A stretch of DNA of 12,564 nucleotides, from contig MU621516.1 of assembly GCA_025399215.1 (NCBI GenBank), positions 1 through 12,564 on the forward strand. The letters are read 5' to 3'. Position 1 is the first letter of the stretch. Each line of letters starts with the position of its first letter. Below the pieces are notes generated by a model. That model saw only the letters and a list, made by a program, of their open reading frames with translations, had not been told where the DNA came from and made no database searches. Of this stretch, positions 1 through 7,260 are shown one piece after another. Position numbers and translations under genes: made by a program. This stretch comes from Globomyces pollinis-pini (lineage: Eukaryota; Chytridiomycota; Chytridiomycetes; Rhizophydiales; Globomycetaceae).

Positions 1-170
1 AAATGACGTTTGACGTGTTCAGGTTCCATAGCCCAAGATTGACCAGCAATTCGAGATATATCTTGACTCTTTGTTAATTGATAGATTTGTGTGATTTTCC
101 GTCTCATTTGTTTTCTGTACACGAAGAACGCATTCATTGGTTTCTTGACTTTCTTTACTATTTTGCTCAT
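1..170 (-). CDS. HMG-box protein, 5' part only (runs off the window)
   Basis: The first 56 codons of a minus-strand gene are visible; translation starts at the ATG at 170-168 and is open to the window edge. After a short basic leader (MSKIVKKVKK) comes an HMG-box core: PMNAFFVYRK, then KSQDISRIAGQSW, then HVKRHF. PMNAFF, the IAGQ-W segment and the HVKRHF helix are typical of sequence-specific (MATA_HMG/SOX-type) boxes, so a nuclear DNA-binding transcription factor is expected. Over 50 aligned residues it shares 28 identities with the complete HMG gene at 707-1141, which lies 536 bp upstream on the same strand, so the two are tandem duplicates. No intron lies in the visible part. The C-terminal end of the box and the tail are outside the window. 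The target genes are unknown. Confidence 0.85.
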   Translation of the reverse strand, partial: MSKIVKKVKKPMNAFFVYRKQMRRKITQIYQLTKSQDISRIAGQSWAMEPEHVKRH

Positions 171-706
171 TTTGATTCTTTAGAATTTCATTTCAGTGTA
201 TGTTTGCCTTTATAGTGTTTGCTATGAGTTGGCTTTCTGACTGTTGTATCCCCCAATCCACACAGCATTACAAAACACCTCTCTGTTTCATATTTCATCT
301 ACCTCCTGCAACCCTCTGGGCTATTGTCTTTTGGACCAGGGGTGATTAATTAGAGTCGGAACTGGGACACTGATAATGATGTCTTTAAGTTAGTCTTTAA
401 GAGTTAATAACCATGAATGTTGCACTGAATGTACGAAAGCTGTATGAAGTGCAATGAAATGTATTCACAATTAAACTATGACGCTAAACATCATCTTTGG
501 AAAGAATCTTAATGTAATATTGGTGTGTACAAAAAAGCAAAACCTAATATTGGTTAGCCATATTGGTAGTGATCTTTATGATGCAGGTTTGTTCAATTTC
601 TTACAATCCATCACACTTTAAAAAGTAAAAGTATGCAAAAGAACTTTAAAGTTATCAAATGGTTTACTGATTAATATATTTCAACCATTTACACGTCATG
701 TCGTGA
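171..706 (-). promoter_or_regulatory. Intergenic region between the two HMG genes, with three CCAAT-type repeats
   Basis: This 536-bp gap holds the 3' end of the HMG gene ending at 707 and the promoter of the HMG gene starting at 170. I see no conserved ORF or RNA gene in it. The octamer ATATTGGT occurs three times within 51 bp, at 517-524, 547-554 and 560-567. On the transcribed (minus) strand it reads ACCAATAT, a CCAAT-box core, placed about 350-400 nt upstream of the ATG. Recognition by a CBF/HAP-type factor is an inference. Confidence 0.4.
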
Positions 707-1141
707 TCAATAGTCCTTGGTTTGGTTCAATTCAAGTGTATTTTGGACGCAATTATAGTCAACACTTTCACAGGCTATTTGAATATCCGGAGAAACACCT
801 GCCAGAGAACGATTCACATCATCAACTAGACTGAAATCTAAAGGGCTAATTGGAGGAGACAAAAGCTGAGATTGGTGAAAAGTAACTAGAGGGGATATTA
901 ATTCTGATTGATGATTAACAGCCTGTTCATTCTCTTTCCGGATCTGTTCAATCATGGCTAACTGATAATAATGTTTTTTGATATGATCAGATTCCAGTGA
1001 CCAATATTGACCAGCTATTTTGGATATCTCTTGACTTTTACTGACTTTATACATTTTTATGATACGTTTTTGGTTATATTTACGATAGATGAAGAATGCA
1101 TTCATTGGTTTTTTCACCTGAATTGGTTTTTGTATGTCCAT
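707..1141 (-). CDS. HMG-box transcription factor-like protein, complete and intronless
   Basis: A single uninterrupted exon encodes 144 aa. Residues about 10-72 form one HMG box: KKPMNAFFIYRK at 10-21 (first helix and minor-groove wedge), KSQEISKIAGQYW at 35-47, and HIKKHYYQLA at 53-62. It resembles fungal MATA_HMG boxes more than the architectural HMGB type. Residues 73-144 match no domain I recognise and are rich in Ser, Pro, Gln and Asn, as in an unstructured regulatory tail. It is the tandem paralogue of the truncated gene at 1-170 (56% identity over 50 box residues) and is divergent from the oxidoreductase gene at 1710. DNA binding is expected from the family. A mating or sexual-development role is possible but unsupported, because the usual zygomycete sex-locus neighbours (a triose-phosphate transporter and an RNA helicase) are absent. 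It has no intron, unlike most genes here, which is common for very short genes. Confidence 0.85.
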   Translation of the reverse strand: MDIQKPIQVKKPMNAFFIYRKYNQKRIIKMYKVSKSQEISKIAGQYWSLESDHIKKHYYQLAMIEQIRKENEQAVNHQSELISPLVTFHQSQLLSPPISPLDFSLVDDVNRSLAGVSPDIQIACESVDYNCVQNTLELNQTKDY

Positions 1142-1709
1142 TGAATTAAATTACATTCGATCGAGACGTGGATTTTAAGTAGACGATTTTGGGTGTCACT
1201 GCTTTTGCCATACAACAGAATGGCAACAATTGAAACGGTACTTTCTCTGTTTTGGATGTACCACTGTCGCCCGGGCCGCGGTTTTCAATGGTGAGAAAGT
1301 GGAATGATGTCATAATGGAGTCAATGGTACAGCATATGGAGCCTCTAAATGATACTGACGTCATACATAGATAATCGATATGAGTAATATCTTTCAAGAG
1401 CCTAAAAGTTTGTTATTGGACACCCTAATTACTTTTTAGTGGAGTTAATTACATCGATAGATTTTTAGATCTTTCATCAAATTGATCATTTTGGTTTATA
1501 GGACAGACAGTTCAATAAACAATATCCATGCACAGAAAGCACGTTAAGTTTCCCATCACATTGCATGTGTGAATGTATGATAGATTTAAATGCAATAGTA
1601 ACTATGGTATAACAATGTGTACTTCTTGTGAGTAGATTGGTTGCGGAGTAATACACGTGTCCTTTTGTGTACTGCTTGTGAGTTAATAAAAAAAATTCTT
1701 TGAAAAATT
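1142..1709. promoter_or_regulatory. Divergent promoter region between the HMG gene and the oxidoreductase
   Basis: These 568 bp lie between the starts of a minus-strand and a plus-strand gene. I find no convincing gene. Notable elements are an isolated all-G/C stretch at 1268-1281 that contains overlapping CCCGGG and CCGCGG palindromes in otherwise AT-rich DNA, an 18-bp imperfect direct repeat (1616-1633 and 1666-1683), and the palindrome ACACGTGT (1653-1660, CACGTG E-box core) between the two repeat copies. An A-rich tract follows at about 1686-1696, just before the oxidoreductase ATG. Functions for these elements are inferred from position only. Confidence 0.45.
1616..1683 (+). repeat. 18-bp direct repeat pair flanking a CACGTG palindrome
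   Basis: TGTGTACTTCTTGTGAGT at 1616-1633 and TGTGTACTGCTTGTGAGT at 1666-1683 differ at one position and are spaced 50 bp start to start, which is close to five helical turns. CACGTG lies between them at 1654-1659. The second copy ends 26 bp before the oxidoreductase ATG at 1710. This looks like a promoter-proximal pair of binding sites or a small local duplication. Confidence 0.6.
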
Positions 1710-2771
1710 ATGATTAACGTTGGTATCATAGGATCCGGATTCTCTACCAAAACTTTCCATTTACCATTCTTGTTGGCAAACGAAAAATTCAAAGTAAAAT
1801 ACATTAGTTCTCGTCATTCAACAAATACAGACCCAAGTCCAATTTTCAAAGATATTGTATTCAAACCACCAACGGATATCATCAATGATAAAGAGATTCA
1901 TCTCATTATCATCAATACACCAAACATTTCACATTTCGAATTGGCAAAAAATGCAATCGAGATGGGTAAACATGTTTTGATTGAAAAACCATTCACAGTA
2001 ACTGAAAAAGAAGCAAACGAATTGATTGAACTATCAGAATCAAAGAAAACTTTGTTGACTGTTTTCCATAATCGAAGGTTGGATGGAGATTTCAAAACCA
2101 TTCAACAATTAATTGAAAAAAATACATTAGGTCGAATTACTATGATTGAAAGTCGATTTGATCGATTTCGTATTGATGCAAAATCAAATGAAGCTTGGCG
2201 TGAAACGGATCAACCAGGTTCTGGAATTTTATACGATCTAGGATCACATCTTTTGGATCAAATTGTTTGTTTGTTTGGAAAACCAGAAACGATATCATGT
2301 CGATTATTGCATCAACGTTTACATACTCAAATTTCGAACCCACCTGATGACTATTTTTTGATTTCATTAACATTTAAAAATAATCCAATGATTGTTCATT
2401 TATCTTCTTCAATGATTACCAAAATTAAAGCTCCTAGGTTTTCTATTCATGGAATCAATGGTAGTTTTATTAAATACGGTTTAGATCCTCAAGAAGATTT
2501 ATTGAAAAAATTTGGAGTGGAGGCAGTAGGAATGGTTGGTAAAGAAAAGAAGCATGATTGGGGTACTCTTCAAGTCGGTGAGGAGCCAGAATTGCTAGAA
2601 ACATTGGAAGGTGATTACAGTTTGTTTTTTGATAACCTGGCGGATTGTATTTCAAAAAATGAACCGGAATCTCTATTAGTAAAACCCAGACAAGCTGCAT
2701 TCGTTATTAAACTTTTGGAATTGGCACAAAAAAGTGCAGTTGAAGGTCGAGTGTTGAATATTGAACAATAA
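1710..2771 (+). CDS. Gfo/Idh/MocA-family NAD(P)-dependent oxidoreductase (IolW/YdgJ-like scyllo-inositol dehydrogenase type)
   Basis: This single-exon gene encodes 353 aa, the usual length for the family. It probably performs reversible NAD(P)-linked oxidation of a polyol or sugar hydroxyl in the cytosol. The N-terminal Rossmann fold starts with INVGIIGSG (residues 2-10). The EKPF motif (92-95) carries the family lysine K93. The IolW-type block VFHNRRLDGDF (118-128) follows, and then the catalytic DLGSH signature with D176 and H180. The C-terminal half is the family's substrate and dimer domain. The closest known relatives by motif are bacterial IolW/YdgJ and their fungal homologues; the true substrate cannot be read from sequence. 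The ATG at 1710 places the glycine motif at the usual distance from the N-terminus. Having no intron is odd here, because most neighbours are cut every 100-270 coding bases. It ends 71 bp from the convergent KRR1 stop. Confidence 0.9.
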   Translation: MINVGIIGSGFSTKTFHLPFLLANEKFKVKYISSRHSTNTDPSPIFKDIVFKPPTDIINDKEIHLIIINTPNISHFELAKNAIEMGKHVLIEKPFTVTEKEANELIELSESKKTLLTVFHNRRLDGDFKTIQQLIEKNTLGRITMIESRFDRFRIDAKSNEAWRETDQPGSGILYDLGSHLLDQIVCLFGKPETISCRLLHQRLHTQISNPPDDYFLISLTFKNNPMIVHLSSSMITKIKAPRFSIHGINGSFIKYGLDPQEDLLKKFGVEAVGMVGKEKKHDWGTLQVGEEPELLETLEGDYSLFFDNLADCISKNEPESLLVKPRQAAFVIKLLELAQKSAVEGRVLNIEQ

Positions 2772-2842
2772 AAACTGTGAAAGACAAAAATTGAAGGACA
2801 ATTGAATTGAGTTTGATTTATTATGAAATGACTTTTCTCCTA
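2767..2842. terminator. Convergent 3' ends of the oxidoreductase and KRR1 genes
   Basis: The 71 bp between the two stop codons must hold both 3' ends. On the plus strand AATAAA (2767-2772) overlaps the oxidoreductase TAA stop (2769-2771). On the minus strand AATAAA (complement of 2817-2822) lies about 21 nt past the KRR1 stop. If both signals are used, the two mRNAs may have overlapping 3' ends. The motif matches are seen directly; their use as poly(A) signals is inferred. Confidence 0.5.
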
Positions 2843-4044
<1,202 letters not shown>

Positions 4045-4112
4045 TTTAAAAAAGAAAAAAAAAAAAAGAAAAAAAAAAATTATAAAAATCTTTTAATTCT
4101 AAAGTATACCTA
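4045..4112. promoter_or_regulatory. 68-bp bidirectional promoter for KRR1 and UTP25
   Basis: The two start codons are separated by only 68 bp. The segment 4048-4079 is a poly(dA:dT) tract: 32 bp with only two G residues. This kind of tract excludes nucleosomes in yeasts and is common at ribosome-biogenesis promoters. AATTATAAAA follows at about 4078-4087 and could serve as a TATA-like element for UTP25. Both 5' UTRs and the promoter must fit here, so shared regulation is likely. I see no clear match to the yeast PAC or RRPE elements. Confidence 0.7.
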
Positions 4113-6316
4113 ATGGATAAAATCAAAAGCAATAAAGTAGGAAAGAAGAAAAAAGAAAAGAAATTAACGAAATCAATTCCAAATAAAGTAATTCATGAAT
4201 TGGATCACATACAAAATGATTCAATACAAAATACTAATATGGATTCGGATCAAAGTTCTATTCATGGTTCAGATATAGAATCTGATACAGATATTATCTC
4301 AAAATTAACAACGTTGGATCCATTTCATCTTCAATTCCACCAATCTCAATCTGACGCTATTTTAAAAAAGTCTGTAAAAGTAGATGCAAAGCAATTTGTT
4401 CCAGATGCAATCACTCATCCATTGTTGATGCGAATTGTATCCTCAACCTTAAATGATAGCAATGCTGTTTCGGAAGTTCAACCTGATTCAACCTTATCAG
4501 ATTTAATGGTTAAAAAGAAACTCATCCCTAATTGGCTTGCTTTAAATAACAAACTGCTGAAAAAAACTGGTATGGATACATTGAAACCAATTCTGACTCT
4601 ATACTCGTTCAATGTCTTTCAGAGTATTAACTATTCATAGGAACTACTAGCTTTACACCATTACAAGCAGCTATGTTTACATACATAAATGCATATCAGT
4701 ATAGTGGATGAACGCGCTAATATGTAGGGATGTTTTCTATTCCAACAATAACTATCAATTCGAGGCGGATAGAAGACATCTGTTAGCTTTTCATGCAATG
4801 AATCATGTTATGAAATCCAATGATCGTATTTATAAAAACAGTGCTCGTATCAAGGCAGAGATTGCTGAAAATAAAGAAGTTAGGTTCGTATCCATTATTA
4901 TACATTCTAATCGCCAGTGATTTACGAGATCAAGGATTCACCAAACCAAAAGTGCTGATTTTACTTCCTTTTAAAAACCATGCGTTCAACTATATCAAGG
5001 ATTTGATCACTCTTTCAGGGGCTACTCAACTGGTAATAATCCATCATTCATTTCAGGAACACAAAAAAAGATTTATGGATGAATTTGGCTCCGAACCTTC
5101 AAAGGGTGACCCAAGGAAATCAGGTACATACAAATACGACTAAGTATAAAGATGATTATAATCGGACTTTTGCAGGAAATATCGACGATTGTTTTAAAAT
5201 TGGATTAAGATTTTCTGGAAGACAATTGAAACTATACTCTAGCTTTTATTCTTCAGATATAATAGTGGCGTCTCCACTTGGACTTGAAATGATCATTGGT
5301 TCAGAAGGGTAAAGTTGAACAAGATGTTGATTTTTAGAGACAAAAAAAGAGATTTTGATTTTTTGGCAGGAATTGAGGTTGTCATTTCAGATTTCACAGA
5401 GATTTTCCTAATGCAAAACTGGGATCATGTCAGGGTAATTGTTTTTCATCTTAACTAATACATAGCATATATTTGACCACCTGAATCTAATTCCTAAAGA
5501 TTCTCATGGGTAAGTGCATTAAATTATTAACAAAAAAGTTGTGACTTTTCCAGAATTCGTAATTATGTTTTGGATGGAAAGTAAGTTTTTTCTTCTACTG
5601 AAAGGATAGGGCAAAATATGTTCGACAGCATCTATTTTTCTCAAGTTTCAATAGTCCTGAAATTAATTCCATCGCGTCTCTATCTTCCAATATTGCTGGA
5701 AAGGTCAAAATATCTCAGCAATATGCTGGGAATATAACAGATGTTGTAGTTCAGATACCGCAAGTAACGCAATATTGAATATTAATCGTAGGTTTTTCAC
5801 CGTATCCCACAATCATCTTTGGCTGAAGCAAGTAATACTAGATTCAATTTTTTTGTGAACAAAATGTTGCCCAACTTAAGACATGGCACTATGCATCAAT
5901 CTCATACGCTCATATTCATACCTTCCTATTTCGACTTTATTCGAGTTCGAAATTATTTGAAGGAGCATAACTATTCATCCACAGGAATTTCAGAATATTC
6001 TTCTAAATCAAAAGTGGATGTCTCTCGGAATGAATTTATATCTGGTGATATAAAATTCTTACTTTATTCCGAAAGATATCATTTCTTTCGTCGAAACAAG
6101 TTAAAAGGAGCAAAACATATCTTATTCTACGGCCCTCCTGTATTTCCATATTATGCAGAGTTTGTGAACAAATTAGGAGCTGATGGATTAACGGACGCGA
6201 CTTGTTCGTTGATGTTTGATCAATATGACCGTTTAGGATTGGAAAGAATTGTAGGAAGTGAGAGATGCGATCGAATGATCAAAGGCTCCAAAGAAGCATA
6301 CATGTTTAGTGTTTAA
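4113..6316 (+). CDS. UTP25: UTP25 (DEF family) U3 snoRNP/SSU processome protein, 11 exons
   Basis: Utp25 is a nucleolar, degenerate DEAD-helicase-like protein of the 90S pre-ribosome. Exons are 4113-4569, 4641-4698, 4728-4883, 4918-5032, 5057-5123, 5152-5308, 5338-5434, 5466-5509, 5539-5580, 5610-5763 and 5792-6316. The total is 1872 nt, giving 623 aa (yeast about 720, human about 756). An acidic, Lys-rich N-terminus is followed by SFTPLQ (about 156-161), [17 protein letters not shown] (226-242), [16 protein letters not shown] (about 291-297) and [12 protein letters not shown] (318-329). Then come [39 protein letters not shown] (from 489), [13 protein letters not shown] (about 538) and LERIVGSER near the end. 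All are UTP25 signatures, and the classical DEAD-box ATPase motifs are missing, as in the family. Introns are 24-34 nt except the first (71 nt). If the 24-nt intron (5033-5056) is retained, the protein is 631 aa. Confidence 0.95.
5033..5056 (+). other. Candidate 24-nt intron in UTP25
   Basis: The segment starts GTAATA and ends TTTCAG, sits between codons (phase 0), and has a length divisible by three with no in-frame stop, so reading frame alone cannot decide whether it is spliced. Removing it gives SGATQLEHKKRF, which matches the spacing in Utp25 relatives between the SG turn and the K-K-x-[KR]-F block. Retaining it inserts eight residues, VIIHHSFQ. The size fits the 25-38 nt introns found in the neighbouring genes. 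Confidence 0.65.
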
Positions 6317-6374
6317 ATCGTTTCCCATTCCCTAATAAAATTGAGTTGTTTCATACTTTGAATTTTTTTACAGG
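6317..6374 (+). promoter_or_regulatory. 58-bp gap between UTP25 and CCDC43 with a poly(A) signal and a 3' splice-site-like end
   Basis: AATAAA at 6334-6339 lies 18 nt after the UTP25 stop and is a likely poly(A) signal. The gap ends in TTTTTTTACAG followed by one G and the CCDC43 ATG at 6375. This polypyrimidine-AG looks like a splice acceptor (AG at 6372-6373). It could belong to a 5' UTR intron of CCDC43 or may be chance. Confidence 0.4.
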
Positions 6375-7134
6375 ATGACTGAAGATACCTCCAATTTTGA
6401 TGAATTACTGAACGATATTACAAGCTATTTATCAACTATTGGAATTGATGATGAAACCTTTTCCGAATACATTTTACAAATCATTCAAGACGATTCAATG
6501 ACAATGGAAGAACAAATAGAAATTATCGTTGAATTTTTACAAGAAGCTATTGAGAATGATTCAACTGAATTGAATATTCAAAACTGGGTTGCAACAATCA
6601 TACAATCTTCAAATGATATTAAATTGAAATTAAAAGAACAAGAAGAAAGAGAACGACAAGAGTTGATTGAAAAAACAAAACAAATAGAGATCACAAACAA
6701 AACAACTAATGATAATACTCTATCGAAATCAAAAAAACCTGAATTGACTCGAGAAGAGAGAATAGAAAGAGAACGTTGGCTTTCAAAAGTAATGAAACTT
6801 TCGACTTATTATTCTAATAGTATGGATATGAAGTAGAAGATGTAGAAGAAAATGAAAATGGGGAAACTGAAATTGTATTTCGTGATCAAACTGGCAAAAA
6901 ACAATCAAATCTAGATGATTTAGGAAAAAATCGTAACGCAGAATTAGTTCAACAGAAAGAATTGATGAAAAAGTAAGTTTGAATGATAAACATGTTGACA
7001 CTCAAAATAGGTTGGAAGCCCAAAAAATCCATCAAACAGAAAAAATGCGTAATAAAGAACTGATGGAGAAGCAACGATTAGAAAAGGAGAAGAAGAAAAA
7101 GGGTACTCAGAAAAGAGAGAAGGTTCGGGGTTAA
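6375..7134 (+). CDS. CCDC43: CCDC43-like coiled-coil protein, 3 exons
   Basis: Exons 6375-6788, 6821-6972 and 7011-7134 (introns of 32 and 38 nt) give 690 nt and 229 aa, close to human CCDC43 (224 aa). The order of elements matches that protein. An N-terminal helical (PWI-like) part contains LSTIGIDDETFSEYILQIIQDD (residues about 19-40 in two stretches: LSTIGIDDET and FSEYILQIIQDD) and then a glutamate-rich helix ending EFLQEAIEND. Next come a Lys/Glu linker, KPELTREER, an acidic segment after the first junction (KYGYEVEDVEENE), IVFRDQTG, and a strongly basic Glu/Lys/Arg helix to the end (about 170-229). The biochemical role of CCDC43 is poorly defined, so I assign none. The acidic-then-basic coiled tail suggests protein binding. 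It follows UTP25 on the same strand after 58 bp and is convergent with SEC10. Confidence 0.8.
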
Positions 7135-7260
7135 TTATACATGATTAGATGTTTCTGAAGTTCAATATAGTTTCTAAGTGACATAATGTTAATGATATTC
7201 CTTGCCAACATTCAATTTATAATTTCAAAAAGTTATAGTAATGAAACAAAAGTAATATTT
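7135..7260. terminator. Convergent intergenic region between CCDC43 and SEC10
   Basis: These 126 AT-rich bp hold the 3' ends of both genes. I find no AATAAA on either strand and no ORF of note, so the 3' end signals must be degenerate or lie elsewhere. Confidence 0.4.

Noticed and set aside
1..1141. Classical mating-type (sexM/sexP) locus
   Set aside because: The HMG genes are adjacent, but the usual flanking transporter and helicase genes are not seen and there are two copies on one strand.
1225..1230. AACAAT in the HMG promoter as an autoregulatory HMG-box site
   Set aside because: A six-base AT-rich match is expected often by chance here, and nothing else supports it.
1146..1397. 83-codon minus-strand ORF directly upstream of the HMG gene
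   Set aside because: It has no recognisable domain, an odd composition, and spans the G/C-rich promoter element. It would take up the HMG promoter. Treated as chance.
4624..4640. 17-nt intron (GTATTA...CATAG) in UTP25 instead of the 71-nt one
   Set aside because: It is phase-compatible, but it keeps a stretch ([17 protein letters not shown]) with no counterpart I recognise in the family and leaves no room for a branch point. The 71-nt model gives the expected short linker before SFTPLQ.
5510..5553. 44-nt version of the UTP25 intron ending at CAG 5553
   Set aside because: It keeps the frame but removes the conserved CDFSR residues. The 29-nt version ending at AAG 5538 retains them.
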